A stretch of DNA of 64,000 nucleotides from Apium graveolens. Its lineage: Eukaryota > Streptophyta > Magnoliopsida > Apiales > Apiaceae. Positions 1 to 11,348 of the stretch are shown here, piece by piece (within the stretch, counting starts at the first letter, position 1; each line of letters starts with the position of its first letter). The notes under the pieces were generated by a model. That model was not told the DNA's origin and ran no database searches. It worked only from the letters and a program-made list of their open reading frames with translations. The DNA lies in assembly GCF_009905375.1 (NCBI RefSeq), contig NC_133652.1, forward strand, positions 17,348,850 through 17,412,849, in the 5' to 3' direction. The translations under genes were made by a program, and so were the position numbers.

Positions 1-682
1 CTCATTGTTTATGATTTTAAATTAGATTTAAATTCGTTGCCAACGTAATAATAACCTATAGGGTCATACACAAAATGCTTGAAGGATCATTTAATTTAAA
101 TTGGATTTTAATTAAATTAAAGTAGTTCGAATTATTGATAATATTAATTAAGTATGACTTAATTATTAGATAAATAATGATATTCGATTTTTACTAATAT
201 CAATTATGAAATTCGGTTGTTAAATAATTAAGTGTGACTTAATTGTTATACAACTAGGAATTTCAAATTAATAATAACTCCTCATTAGTTATAAGAGTTA
301 TATTCCTTTTCAACTCTCTATATAATATCTCTTTTGTGGCTGATTTTGTATGCAGACTTTTACTAAAACTCCAGCCACCAAGAGAGAAGATGGAGAGAGT
401 AAGAAGAAACGAGTTTGTGCTAGTACATATCCAATCCTTGAGTTCAATAATTCGTGTGGATACCGATATAGCGTAGATCGCGAGAGCGGGATGCGTGGGT
501 GACTAAACAATCTTTGGATCTCCATTATTCAACCAATTTGTAAAGTTTCTTAAGGTAACATCTGATATACGAATTAAATATCTATTTTCGCATGGATCAT
601 GCGGTGGGTTTCGAAAATTCTGGTTTTTCACATTTTTAATTACTGTCTCCATTGCGTTTATGTACTCGAAACCCTTCAAAAC
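1..682 (+). mobile_element. Angela/TAR-like copia LTR remnant (3' part)
   Basis: The stretch has the layout of the 3' half of an Angela/TAR-type copia LTR read in the plus direction. It has the CCTATAGGGTCATACAC motif near 54-70, AT-rich sequence, a TATA-like box at 319-326 and a 5'UTR-like segment (AGCCACCAAGAGAGAAG). A terminal part ending near GAAACCCTTCA follows. A related LTR at 29899-31270 carries the matching CCTATATGGTCACACA motif. No copia coding region follows, so this is a solo or truncated LTR cut by the window start. Short ORFs inside are not considered genes. The family call comes from remembered LTR layout and is moderate to low. Confidence 0.45.
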
Positions 683-1136
683 CTTGAACGCCATGACCCA
701 AAGTAGATCGTCACGGGTCGACCCAATAATAGTCTTCATAATTCGAGTAGACCATGACGGTCACGACCCAATATTAGTCATGTCACCCACGGCCTAAAAT
801 CAGCTACGTGATAAGCCGCCGAGAAGACCTGAGAATGATGTCCACAATGGCAGCACATCGTGTCCAACATGGAAACGGACTCCTCAAGGAAGGATCCAGA
901 TCCATCGTCTAGAGGAGTCCTACTTACCATCTAATTAGGAGACTTGTCCACCAAGTCTCCCCACCCTAATCTAACCCTATACTCAACATATATATAAAAG
1001 GCTCTACCACTCACCTAGAACTACGTATTTAGCTTGATTCTCTAAACAAAGAGACACAGAGGCATCTTGCGAGGACAGCTAGTCCTCACCGCGAGAACAA
1101 ATATTAAACTCGAACTCAATAACCCTAATAGGGATG
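683..1136. other. Unclassified LTR-like stretch with TATA box
   Basis: There is no coding sequence. A good TATA box (TATATAAAAG) lies at 991-1000, followed by a 5'UTR-like, CT-rich segment containing a short inverted repeat (GAGGACAGCTAGTCCTC, 1071-1087). This is the look of the promoter part of a gypsy LTR of the Tat/Retand kind, but I cannot place it in a family. Much of the rest is plain non-coding sequence. Confidence 0.3.
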
Positions 1137-1320
1137 TAATTCGAACCGAGTCGGCTCGAACTCGACTCGATTCGAACTCGTTATCGAGTTCGAGCTCGAA
1201 CACATTTTTCTAGCTCGATAAAAACTCGAGTCGAGTCGAGTTTTTTTGAGCTCGACTTGAGATCGACTTGATAAACTCGAACTCCACTCGGCTCGAACTC
1301 GAGCTCGATTATTTTTTTAT
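1137..1320. repeat. CTCGA-rich low-complexity block
   Basis: Irregular runs of GAACTCGA, GACTCGA and GAGCTCGA and their complements fill about 180 bases. Because CTCGAG and GAGCTC are palindromic the block can fold back on itself at many registers. Such blocks occur near ends of non-autonomous DNA transposons and Helitron-like elements in plants, but no terminal repeats or target duplication are visible here. Confidence 0.55.
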
Positions 1321-1358
1321 AAATATTTATGTGTTTGCTAATATATGGTCATTCAATT

Positions 1359-4300
1359 TGTAACACCCCCAGATCCGGGGTCGGGGATCCGGGTTGTCAC
1401 GGTCTTTCTTTCCACAATATCACTTCACTTAATTAATAATAAATAACCTCATGCTGTGACCCCACACTAACACACACCACAACCCGTTATAGTCTCAGAG
1501 ATGAAATTGAAATAAGTACAAGTCTTTGAATCCACAATTTAAAATTATTACAACCCAAAATGATTACTTGATAATTTACAGTTAATTGCCATTATCTGCC
1601 ACAAGTTATAATTATACATAATTTGATTCTCAAAAGTAGATGGTCTGAACTACAATGGATCTACCTCTGCAGCTATAGCAGCTACAACATCATCGGGAAG
1701 ACGCGGGACGCTTCCCACGCGCTTGCGCTGGGTCTGCTGGAGTCTGGCCATCTCTCCTAACTGTTGTTGTGTGATGAAGAAATAAAGCAAGAGTGAGCCT
1801 TACAGCTCGCAAGATAATATATATAGTGATAACAATAATATAAGTATCTAAATGGATACTTAATAGCATCTCTATCATATGCAAGATAATTACTTACTAG
1901 ATATAAGTAAAACAAGGAATGAAGTTACCAATACTTCACCACACTTATATCATATAAAGCTACTTGAACTGCCACCGTTCAAAGTATTATAGTTTTAAGA
2001 AAAACATCCCATAGATGAGACCACAAGTTAAGACTTGAATAGATTCAATCTTTGAAATATTATTGAATGAAAAAGTTATGAGATACTTTATTTAGTCCCG
2101 ATATATATATATCCACATATATATATCCCAAACATTTCCTGGAACCTCTGTTATGTAAAGTATGAACAGAGTTTGAAACATCCAATGAATTTTGGAAAGG
2201 AAAAGAATTTTGGCATAAACCCGATATCTTGCTGATCAGGCAAAGATACCAATAAGTAACCTTTTCTACTGTAGATGGATGAATTCCTCACCGGTCATCA
2301 CCCTGGCCGCATTAGGACCTCGCGCTCGAGACCGTACCCCGGCCCCTCACGCGTTGATGGACTGCCACCCAGCCACTTACACAATAATAGACCGTACCCC
2401 GGCCTGTCGCTTATGCCGACTCAATGATGGGCTTACTTCCCGAACGTTGGGCAAGTAATCAATTCATTTACCAAATGCAACCTCGTTGCGAATATAAAAT
2501 ACACCACAGAGCCGGATTCCCCAGGTTTTGAGCGAGTATTTAAATCCCCTTAAAAAGGAAGATCTTAAATATAAAAATGAGTTTTGGGATCCGCTCTGAC
2601 TTTTAAAAATCATTTTGAAGACTCGAAAACACTTTAAAGAGTGTTTGGAGTAAGCTGATTTAATGAAGTAAATCAGTCCCCAGAATATTAGAAAATATCT
2701 GAATATTATTATTAAATAATATTCCCATAAAGAATAATCTTTATAAAAATAATTGAAGTAGAAGTATTAAAATTATACTTGAAACGAGTTAAATAACCAA
2801 AGATATACTTATATGAAAGTATTATCTTTATTTGAATAATCGAAAATAAGTTTGATTATTACACCTTATTCTTTAATAAAATAAAGAATATATTCAGCAA
2901 ATAATCGGAGTCATAGATCCTCAAATGAATATTCAAATATTCATAAATAATAAATAAGCTGAGTCATAATCCTCGAATGAATATTATAAAAATTCTAATA
3001 AAATAAAGGAGTCATACATCCTCAATGAATATTCAAATAATATTCAATAAATAATATAAAAGAGTCATAAGCCCGAATAATATTCGAAATAATATTCAAT
3101 AATAAAATAAAGTTAAAGTTATCGAATAAACCTTATTCGATTAATAGTTTGGAAAACTATAACCATATATATTAAATATATATATATATATATCCATATC
3201 CATATATACAAATCTACTCGGGATCCTCGACTCCCGGTTTTAGAAAATATTTTCACCTTTGGGTCCCTATACTAAGGGTATATGCAAGATACCGCTATCC
3301 TCTAGCATAGGTATTATCAACTGAACCAACAGATATATATTTCAAGAATATGAAACAGGCATGCATATATACCATATCACATGCTACAATATATCGCAAG
3401 AATTTGCTAAATAACCAACATGCATCTATCGCAAGATAATGCATATACAAGTTACATCACAACAACAGTATAACGGATAGAATACTTGCCTGAGCGACTT
3501 GGGGGTGAGAAAGGCTCGGGACGAGTCTGATAACCTATAAACAACAAGTAAGTTGGAATTAAACCAAAATCACTTGTAAATCTATGATTTAACTAACTTA
3601 GACTCTAATGCTAGTTTTGCGCTCACCGATTCGCTTAAGTCACTCGGGTACCCTCGGCTCCACCATTTTTAATAATTTAACCTTTACGAGTTTTAAAGCG
3701 ATTCCTTCGCGAATGACTTACCAACTGCCTACACACTTACCATAAATGTTTCATACATTAATTCACCCTTTTGGTCTTTAACCTACATTCCAAAGTAAGG
3801 CGAGGGAAAAAGTTTCGTCCGCGAAACGCCGTTACTTGAACTGTCGTTTCTCCTAAACCGTAAATCGGAATCGGACGAACTACATATCAAACGAAGCTCG
3901 TAACATGAGCTATCTAAACATGGCAGTGGTCACAATCTAGCAGGGGGTTCTCGGGTCCTAATGCTATGCACAAAAACAGTCCAAAGAAAATCGGACGTTA
4001 CGACGGCTATGTTTACGTGATTCCAAATTTTAACCCATTCACAAACAACCCAAAATCAACCTCAAATCCAACATACACCATCCTCCATCCTTATCACATC
4101 ATAACAACCCAACCAATTCAATTTAACCATTCATACTTATGCTTAAACTTTACTTTAATCATTCTTAAGTTTCTTAAATCAAACCACAAAATTACCATTC
4201 CATTACACTACCATTCCAAATCTCAAACTCTAAATCATAACAACAACTACAATATCAACCCACTACTCAAAATCACCTTATAATATATATGAACCTAGGG

Positions 4301-5272
4301 TTTGGAAATGGTATACCTTCCTTGAAGTGGTGGTTGGACGCTAGGAAGCCTTAGAAGCTTTGAGAAGCCTTAGGAAAGCTTGGATCTTCAAGAAAAACAA
4401 GAAAAAGTTCAAGTTAAAAACTTGAAAACACTATTCATTGTCTTCTTCCTTGATTAATGAAGAAGTTAGAGAAAGAATTAATGGCTTAAACTCATGATAT
4501 AGCCATAACTAAGCATAAAGATGATTAGGGAATTTTCTTACCAATTTAGGATGCTTGGATCTTGATTTTGAAAATTCTATGCCTTGAAAATGTGTAAAAG
4601 TCGAGAGCAAAGTGAAGAACAAATGCCTTGGTTGTTTTTGATTTTGATGAAATGATTTTGCTAGCTTGGTTGACTTGATTTGTATTTGATTTAGCAAATT
4701 ACTACCTTGCCCTTGAATTTGTGTGGTCCTTATTCAACCACACCTCCTTCCTTCCCATGTCATGCTTACCTCATCCTCATGATGTCATCCTTCCTTCCTT
4801 GTCTTCTTTCTATTGGTTGGATGACATCATTCCCATTAATCCCTTTGATTAACTTCCTAATCGTTTGCCTAATGACCGCTGATCTGTTATACGGTTCGCT
4901 TAACTTTCGTTCTCGTTTATCGTTTGAAGGATCATACCCGGGATCTTATTACTTAGGTTCCCTTAACCTTTCTCAATACATTATATTCCTTTTTATGATC
5001 CTCTATCATAATCCTTTAATTTAAATCCTTTTTATCCTGTTACCTTATACTCAATTCTCTCCGTATCTTGTGGATTTCCGGGAAAAACCAAAGTGTTCGG
5101 AATTGGATTCTGACGATATTTACATACACTTATATACTTCATAGAGTACTAATAATATCCCAGAATATCCATAACAGAACCCCTACATAGTGTGGCGTGA
5201 AAAGTTTTCTCATTCAGCTAAAACACTATTCACAAGGGTTACAAAAAGTTGAAAAATTTTGGGGTTATTACA
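1359..5272 (-). repeat. Element A 3' LTR
   Basis: A long terminal repeat of 3.9 kb, near-identical to 11353-15313. It is bounded by TG...CA and abuts the polypurine tract at 5273. It holds the 55-bp tandem repeats (2907-3113), the splice-donor-like motif at 3484-3491 and the terminal hairpin at 1360-1400. Most differences from the other LTR are one-base gaps in short homopolymer runs between about 1.9 and 4.7 kb. Small ORFs in it (for example 4707-5024, identical to 14748-15065) are LTR sequence, not genes. Confidence 0.92.
2907..3113 (-). repeat. 55-bp tandem repeats in A 3' LTR
   Basis: Four degenerate units start with GAGTCATA at about 2907, 2961, 3009 and 3062. Each has an AT-rich body containing GAATATTC and ends in AATAAA-like sequence. 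The same array is present at 12919-13140 and, with three units on the other strand, at 18140-18297. Confidence 0.75.
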
Positions 5273-5288
5273 GTCTCCCCTCCTTAAA
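5273..5288 (-). other. Polypurine tract of element A
   Basis: On the minus strand the bases directly before the 3' LTR read AAGGAGGGGAGAC, a purine run expected to prime plus-strand DNA synthesis. It sits about 18-30 bases after the gag-pol stop codon. Confidence 0.85.
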
Positions 5289-5305
5289 AGGATTCCGTCC
5301 CGGAA

Positions 5306-8300
5306 TCAAACAGAAAACAAATGGGGGTACTTTTCTAGCATTGTGCTCTCTAGTTCCCAAGTCGATTCTTCCACATTATGATTCTGCCATAGTACTCTGA
5401 CTAGCTTGATCTCTTTGTTCCGAAGCACCTGCTCCTTCTTATCCATAATCCTTACTGGCTTCTCCACGTAAGTTAGATCTGGCTGCATATCCACCTGCTC
5501 GTACTCCACTATGTGCCTGGCATCCCGATGATACCTCCTTAGCATTGACACATGGAACACATTATGAACTTGTTGCAAATTAGGGGGTAGGGCTAGCTCG
5601 TAAGCTAACTTTCCAATCCGTCTTAATATCTCGAAAGGTCCAATGTATCTTGGGCTTAGTTTTCCTTTCTTTCCGAACCTCATTAATCCCTTCCAAGGGG
5701 ATACTTTCAACAGTACTAAGTCCCCTACTTCATATTCCTTGTCCTTTCGGGCTAGGTCTGTATATTTCTTCTGTCTGTCTTGGGCTGCTACAAGTCGCCC
5801 TCTGATAAGATCCACTATATCTTTGGTCCTTTGGACCACTTCGGGTCCGAGCATCTTCCGCTCTCCTACTTCATCCCAGTATAAGGGAGATCGACACCTT
5901 CTTCCGTACAAGGCCTCATAAGGCGACATTCCGATGCTAGCATGAAAGCTATTGTTATAAGAAAACTCGATCAACGGCAGGTGATCATCCCAACTTCCTT
6001 TAAGGTCTATTGCACAGACTCTCAACATATCCTCTAGTGTCTGGATGGTCCTTTCACTCTGTCCATCCATTTGGGGATGGTACGCGGTACTCATATTTAA
6101 CTTGGTCCCCGCACATTCCTGAAAGCTCCTCCAAAATCTGGAGTTGAACCTTGGGTCTCGGTCTGAGACAATGGACGCTGGGACTCCATGTCGCGTTACT
6201 ATTTCCTTAAGGTAAATGTCCACCAGTCTATCGACTGTGTATCTCTCATTGATAGGAATGAAATGAGCTGACTTTGTCAGTCGGTCTATAATTACCCAAA
6301 TGGCGTCGTGATTGGCTTTCGTCCTTGGCAAGCCTACAACAAAATCCATCGCTATCTGTTCCCATTTCCCTTCGGGAATCTCCAGGGGTCGCAAGAGTCC
6401 ACTGGGTCTCTGGTGCTCTGCCTTTACTCTTTGGCAAGTCAAACACTTGTTTACCCATTCTGCTACGTCCCTCTTCATGTTGGGCCACCAGTAATATTCC
6501 TTCAAATCCCTATACATCTTGGTACTTCCCGGGTGAATGGAATACCTTGAACTATGACTTTCATCCAAAATCTCATCTTTAAGTTCTTGAACATTCGGAA
6601 CCCAAATTCGGTAGGAGTACCTCATTATCCCTTTATCATCTTTCTCAGTATGGATCTCCTCTCCAGTCATTGACTTTCTGTCTTCATTCATTATTTTCTC
6701 TTGGCACAATCTGATCTTTTCCAATAATTCTGGCTGCATTGAGATCTCAAAAAGCTTTTCAGTTCCGGTTCCGGTTACCTTTACTTCTATTTCCATTTTC
6801 TCAAAATCCCTTATCAACTCTTCCGAAGTCGTTATCATTCTGAGTCTTTCCTTTCTACTAAGGGCATCAGCCACCACATTGGCTTTCCCTGGATGATAGA
6901 GAATCTCACAATCGTAGTCCTTGATTAGTTCTAACCATCTCCTATGGCGCATGTTGAGCTCTTTCTGCGTAAATATGTACTTGAGGCTCTTATGGTCTGT
7001 GAAAATCTCGCACTTCTCTCCATATAAGTAGTGCCTCCAAATTTTTAAAGCAAATACTATTGCTGCGAGCTCAAGGTCATGAGTAGGATATCTAACCTCG
7101 TATTCCTTCAATTGTCTCGACGCATACGCAATAACTTTACCGTGCTGCATAAGCACACACCCTAATCCTTTGTGCGACGCGTCACTATATATCACAAAAT
7201 CTCCTTTTCCATCCGGCAATGCCAATACCGGAGCCGTTATCAACCTTTTCTTTAATTCCTGAAAACTGTTCTCGCATTTCTCCGTCCATTCAAACTTCTC
7301 TGTCTTACGAGTAAGTCGTGTCAAAGGGGCTGCGATCTTCGCAAAGTCCTGTACAAATCTACGATAGTAGCCGGCCAATCCTATGAAACTCCTCACCTCT
7401 GTGGGTGTGGTTGGCCTTTCCCAATTTGAGACCGCCTCTATCTTGGAGGGGTCGACCAATACTCCTTCTTTATTGATCACATGTCCTAAAAACTGTACTT
7501 CATTCCGCCAGAATTCACACTTCAAGAATTTGGCATATAACTGCTCCTCTCTGAGTATCCCTAGAGCTATCCTCAAATGCTCTGCATGTTCTGCCTCAGT
7601 CCTTGAGTAGATCAAAATATCATCGATGAAAACTATCACACACTTGTCCAAGTACTTCTTAAATACTCTATTCATTAAATCCATGAAAGCCGCTGGGGCG
7701 TTGGTTAGTCCAAAGGACATTACCAAGAACTCATAATGCCCATACCTGGTACGGAACGCTGTCTTGGAAATATCTTCAGGTTTAATCTTTAGTTGGTGAT
7801 ATCCAGTTCTCAGGTCGATCTTGGAAAAATAAACAGCATCCTTTAGCTGGTCGAACAGATCGTCTATTCTAGGTAATGGGTACCTGTTCTTTATGGTTAG
7901 CTTGTTCAACTCTCGATAGTCTATGCACAACCTCATGCTCCCATCTTTCTTTTTAACAAATAAAACTGGTGCTCCCCACGGAGACACACTGGGTCTTATC
8001 ATACCCTTATCCAAGAGTTCCTGCAATTGGATAGCTAATTCCTTCATTTCTAACGGGGCTAACCGGTAAGGTGCTTTTGAAACTGGCGCCGTCCCTGGGG
8101 CCAACTCAATAGCAAATTCAATCACTCTATCGGGTGGTAATCCCGGAAGGTCTTGGGGGAATACATCTTCAAATTCGTTGACTACTGGAATATCTTGTAA
8201 GCTGGGCACCTCCTTCTGTGTTTCCACCACATAGGCTAGGTAGGCCTCACTTCCTTTTCGTAACATCCTTTTGGCCTGAGCCATGGTCAAAAATTTCTGC

Positions 8301-10015
8301 GTCTGCCTCTTTCCTCTAAATATAACTTCTTTCTTCCCGGGGATATTTAACTTAACTTTCTTCCCTTTACAGTCTATCTGAGCATCGTTGCTAGATAGCC
8401 AGTCCATCCCCAAAATCACATCAAACTCCCCTAATTTAAAAGGAATCAGATCAACACTGAAAGATTGCTCCCCTATGCCTATCTCACAGGCGGGGTGAAT
8501 CTGGTTAACAGGAATAATTTCATGATTGGCTATTTCTACTTGTAAGGGTTCTATCAAGGGTTTAGCCTTAAGTCTTAACTTACGCGCAAAGTCCTTTGAT
8601 ATAAAAGATTTAGTTGCTCCCGAATCAAATAAAACATTTGCACTGACTGAATTTAGAGAAAGGGTACCTGCTATCACATCTGAATCTTTCATAGCATCCT
8701 GGACTGTCATGTTGAAAGTCCTCGCAGTAGGTGGCTTATTAGAAGCAGCCCTGCTTGCTCCCGAAGCTGCTGGTTTGTTCATTGGGCATTCCTTCTTCCA
8801 ATGACCCGAGCGTCCACACTGATGACAATTGGTGGGTGGAACGACGGCAGGGGTTAATGATGGGCACTTATTTGAATAGTGGCCCTCCCGACCGCACTTA
8901 AAACAGGTTACTGGCCTTCCTTTACACTCCCCAATGTGATTCCTTCCACATATGTTACAGGCTGGCAATGGGGGTCGAGATTGGTTGGGATAGGACATTC
9001 TTGACTTTTGGCCGCCCTGGCTCACACTCACACTCATTGGCCGCTTAAACCCAGTGTTCCTTCCTGGTAGAGACACTGCTCCTCGATTAAATCTAGTTGG
9101 GAAGCTCCTTCCTGCGGAACCTCCACCCATGCTCATACTTTTCCTCTTTATTCCTTTCTCCTCTCTTTCCTTCTGCATCTGTTCACTTCCAACTTCTACA
9201 ATCGTTGCCTTTTGCACCAGAGTGGCATAGTCCGTAAGCTCAAGGATTGCCACCCTATTCTGAATCCACGGTTTCAGTCCCTGCTGAAACCTCCTAGCTT
9301 TCTTTTCCTCGGTGCTCACAAACTCCGGCACAAACCTTGATAATTCAGTAAATTTCGCTTCGTACTCTGCTACAGACAAGTTATTCTGCTTTAGCTCCAA
9401 GAACTTGAGCTCCATCTGGTTTTCCATAAACCTCGGGAAATACTTTCCCAGAAACAACTGACTAAATCTCTCCCAGGTTATAATAACATCTGTCTCCATG
9501 TTTTTCTTGGCCTCCCACCAGTAGTTAGCTTCTCCTTTCAGAAGGTAGGTAGCAAATACAGTTTTCTGTGCCTCATCGATACTCAAAATCTCAAAAGATT
9601 TCTCCATTTCCTTTAACCATGCCCTTGCCTCAACTGGGTCGGCTGATCCGTGGAACTCAGGGGGCTTAAGGGACTTAAAAGCCCTGAAAGAGTTTGCCAC
9701 TGCATTGTTACTTCCTTGAGGGGGTGGGTTGGGTTGACGTTCTAAATTCTGCCTTAGGAGTTGCATAAACTGACCCATGGGATCCATGCCTGGGTTTGGT
9801 ACTGGTTGCTCAACCTCGGTTTCTCCTTCTTCAGCCTCTATCTCAAATCCCTCAACATCATATGTTTCCTCTTCTTCTTCATACAGGGAGTCATCCTGTT
9901 CCACATAATCCTCATCTTCCTCTTCACTGTGTTCTTGGTTTCTATTGTCCTGATTATGGCTTCCCTGGTCCTCAGATCCAGGGTTCGCCCTAGTTCCAAT
10001 CTTTCTTGGCGGCAT
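5306..10015 (-). CDS. Gag-Pol polyprotein of element A (Tekay-type chromovirus)
   Basis: One open frame of about 1569 codons encodes the whole polyprotein. Gag core with the PPEF...WWE region spans about residues 115-275. A short CX2CX3HX4C knuckle is at ~355, with two CCHC knuckles at ~371 and ~397. The aspartic protease has its active site LFDSGAT near 462. Reverse transcriptase has FIDDILIYS near 797, RNase H has YSDAS near 940, and the HHCC integrase zinc domain is at ~1155-1196. The integrase core has D, D and E motifs ([22 protein letters not shown]). A GPF motif and a C-terminal chromodomain (~1514-1569, ending YPHLFSV) complete it. The Met of MPPRK is chosen as start because related elements begin MAPK. 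An upstream in-frame Met at 10042 is possible but lies before a splice-acceptor-like site. No stop or frameshift is seen. Integrase reads HPQMDG where relatives read HPQTDG. Confidence 0.95.
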   Translation of the reverse strand: MPPRKIGTRANPGSEDQGSHNQDNRNQEHSEEEDEDYVEQDDSLYEEEEETYDVEGFEIEAEEGETEVEQPVPNPGMDPMGQFMQLLRQNLERQPNPPPQGSNNAVANSFRAFKSLKPPEFHGSADPVEARAWLKEMEKSFEILSIDEAQKTVFATYLLKGEANYWWEAKKNMETDVIITWERFSQLFLGKYFPRFMENQMELKFLELKQNNLSVAEYEAKFTELSRFVPEFVSTEEKKARRFQQGLKPWIQNRVAILELTDYATLVQKATIVEVGSEQMQKEREEKGIKRKSMSMGGGSAGRSFPTRFNRGAVSLPGRNTGFKRPMSVSVSQGGQKSRMSYPNQSRPPLPACNICGRNHIGECKGRPVTCFKCGREGHYSNKCPSLTPAVVPPTNCHQCGRSGHWKKECPMNKPAASGASRAASNKPPTARTFNMTVQDAMKDSDVIAGTLSLNSVSANVLFDSGATKSFISKDFARKLRLKAKPLIEPLQVEIANHEIIPVNQIHPACEIGIGEQSFSVDLIPFKLGEFDVILGMDWLSSNDAQIDCKGKKVKLNIPGKKEVIFRGKRQTQKFLTMAQAKRMLRKGSEAYLAYVVETQKEVPSLQDIPVVNEFEDVFPQDLPGLPPDRVIEFAIELAPGTAPVSKAPYRLAPLEMKELAIQLQELLDKGMIRPSVSPWGAPVLFVKKKDGSMRLCIDYRELNKLTIKNRYPLPRIDDLFDQLKDAVYFSKIDLRTGYHQLKIKPEDISKTAFRTRYGHYEFLVMSFGLTNAPAAFMDLMNRVFKKYLDKCVIVFIDDILIYSRTEAEHAEHLRIALGILREEQLYAKFLKCEFWRNEVQFLGHVINKEGVLVDPSKIEAVSNWERPTTPTEVRSFIGLAGYYRRFVQDFAKIAAPLTRLTRKTEKFEWTEKCENSFQELKKRLITAPVLALPDGKGDFVIYSDASHKGLGCVLMQHGKVIAYASRQLKEYEVRYPTHDLELAAIVFALKIWRHYLYGEKCEIFTDHKSLKYIFTQKELNMRHRRWLELIKDYDCEILYHPGKANVVADALSRKERLRMITTSEELIRDFEKMEIEVKVTGTGTEKLFEISMQPELLEKIRLCQEKIMNEDRKSMTGEEIHTEKDDKGIMRYSYRIWVPNVQELKDEILDESHSSRYSIHPGSTKMYRDLKEYYWWPNMKRDVAEWVNKCLTCQRVKAEHQRPSGLLRPLEIPEGKWEQIAMDFVVGLPRTKANHDAIWVIIDRLTKSAHFIPINERYTVDRLVDIYLKEIVTRHGVPASIVSDRDPRFNSRFWRSFQECAGTKLNMSTAYHPQMDGQSERTIQTLEDMLRVCAIDLKGSWDDHLPLIEFSYNNSFHASIGMSPYEALYGRRCRSPLYWDEVGERKMLGPEVVQRTKDIVDLIRGRLVAAQDRQKKYTDLARKDKEYEVGDLVLLKVSPWKGLMRFGKKGKLSPRYIGPFEILRRIGKLAYELALPPNLQQVHNVFHVSMLRRYHRDARHIVEYEQVDMQPDLTYVEKPVRIMDKKEQVLRNKEIKLVRVLWQNHNVEESTWELESTMLEKYPHLFSV

Positions 10016-10019
10016 GATT

Positions 10020-10038
10020 CTGATAATAATAAAAACAA
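10020..10038 (-). promoter_or_regulatory. Splice-acceptor-like site before A gag
   Basis: On the minus strand a T-rich run ends in TTATTATTATCAG, 4 nt before the gag ATG at 10015. It fits the plant 3' splice-site consensus. Equivalent sites precede gag in B (38902-38908) and F (22975-22992). Confidence 0.55.
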
Positions 10039-10426
10039 TCATTGGGAAAATTCAACGTTAGGTCACAATCATATACAACATTGTGCCTTGCACAGCTCTT
10101 ATAATGGGGAGAACGTATATCGCAATTCTATTATTTTAAGAAAGTTCTAATACGAAGTGCAGTAATAATAATAATAAAACAGTGATCCCGTCACTAAGGA
10201 ACTGAACCGAAAGGAAACAAATATATACATAATGCGAGAATACATAGTTTGATCTGGTCAAAAGTACAACAGTGCTACAGTCATCTGTCCCAAAAGTGAT
10301 ACACAAGAGTCTATCTGTCTAGTCAGAAAAAGGGATGCTATATACAAGTCAACTATCCCGGAAAATTGGCTCTTACTAAGGCCTCGGCTAACTAGACAAC
10401 TAGACTATCCCATCATCAATCCTGAA
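10039..10426 (-). other. Spacer between leader ORF and gag of A
   Basis: About 390 bases separate the leader ORF stop from the gag start. The stretch is AT-rich with no long frame on the element strand, and its 3' end is the acceptor-like tract described separately. Confidence 0.6.
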
Positions 10427-11155
10427 TCACACACCGGAACGGGTCAGCTCCCAAACCCTTTCCATCGCACGACGGAAGATATAGTCGGCCTGCCGCCTGG
10501 AGATCCTACCATGCCTGTCCCCCTGGAGAGATCTGAGTCTCGCTCGGGACGTGAGCTCTATCCCCGTAAGCTCCCTCCTCAAGGATCGGGGTATAGAAGC
10601 CCTGGTCTCATAAGCTCGGGTACGCCTACCCGCCCTCTCTGCATCCAACTCCCTCCTGGCCTCATCCAGTCGGGCCTCGGCAACAGCCACTCGGGTCCTC
10701 AAAACATCCTGAACATATCCATGAGCTAACGAAGACTGCCTCTGGGCAGGGTCAAGAGGTGGTGAATCTGGAGCCGCTGAGGGTGCCTCCTCGGTCTGCC
10801 TAGGCTCGGAAGTATGGGTCTCTGAGCTGTCATCATCGGGAATCCAAGATAGTGGTGGAGGGGTAGGGGCTCTGACCACCGGAAGTGTGGGTAAAGGGAT
10901 ACCAGCATACACTACCATAGGTCCAACACGCTCCTCAGCTACTGGGACCTCATCCGGGTCCTCCTCATCTGGAATAGCAATAACCTCTGTCTCTGACTCC
11001 TCTGAGGGGTCCTCCTCATCTGAAATAGCAATGACCTCCGTCTCAGGCTCCTCTGAGGGGTCCTCCTCATCCTCCTCCATCTCAGGCTCCTCCTGATCCT
11101 CAACATCTAGCAATGCCTCATCATGCTCACGCTCGAACATCTCGGGGTCCTCCAT
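10427..11155 (-). CDS. Leader ORF of element A, unknown function (242 aa)
   Basis: An open frame lies between the primer-binding site and gag, on the same strand. I do not recognise the protein. Its start is supported by an in-frame TAG 12 nt upstream of the first ATG. The N-terminal ~85 residues are very acidic and contain a near-perfect tandem duplication of about 17 residues (EEDPSEEPETEVIA type). A Pro/Ser-rich middle follows, around residues 85-135. The C-terminal ~100 residues are Arg-rich and predicted helical, with heptad-like RVAVAEARLDEARREL. Base composition is clearly richer in GC than the gag-pol ORF. Ogre/Tat elements are known for an extra ORF before gag. In a Tekay-type element this is unusual. 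Coding status is inferred from the intact length and placement only. Confidence 0.6.
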   Translation of the reverse strand: MEDPEMFEREHDEALLDVEDQEEPEMEEDEEDPSEEPETEVIAISDEEDPSEESETEVIAIPDEEDPDEVPVAEERVGPMVVYAGIPLPTLPVVRAPTPPPLSWIPDDDSSETHTSEPRQTEEAPSAAPDSPPLDPAQRQSSLAHGYVQDVLRTRVAVAEARLDEARRELDAERAGRRTRAYETRASIPRSLRRELTGIELTSRARLRSLQGDRHGRISRRQADYIFRRAMERVWELTRSGV

Positions 11156-11336
11156 CTCAGGCGCCTACACATTAAACGAGCTAAGTTACTATCATGATAC
11201 TTATAAGGGTTCCCGTAAGGGTTTTAACTGTCAGTACTACTTTAAGTAGTCCGACCATGAACTTGGCAAGAGTTCTTATTATCTTTGTGAGGTTATTATT
11301 ATATCGTCGCATCATCTCTGAGGTTTATAACGCTTA
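11156..11336 (-). other. 5' untranslated leader of A
   Basis: A 181-base stretch between primer site and leader ORF. It has no frame of note. On the element strand the segment TTTAATGTGTAG just before the leader ATG is a weak acceptor-like site. Confidence 0.5.
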
Positions 11337-11348
11337 GCTCTGATACCA
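11337..11348 (-). other. Primer-binding site of element A
   Basis: On the minus strand this reads TGGTATCAGAGC, complementary to the 3' end of plant initiator tRNA-Met. It lies 4 nt after the 5' LTR end at 11353. Confidence 0.9.

Noticed and set aside
503..739. Short frames in the first 750 bases as possible host gene
   Set aside because: Sequence has the layout of a copia LTR end. The frames are short, with no domain and no introns or gene context.
3170..3205. TATATA runs in the A LTRs (also 13190-13230) as promoters
   Set aside because: Simple AT repeats of differing length in the two LTRs. Without a start site they cannot be called TATA boxes.
4707..5024. 105-codon frame, identical at 14748-15065
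   Set aside because: It lies inside both LTRs of A on the strand opposite to the element. Identity reflects the LTR pair, not selection on a protein. Hydrophobic, no domain.
5643..9993. Many frames opposite to the A gag-pol ORF
   Set aside because: Shadows of the long coding frame. None has a domain or start context.
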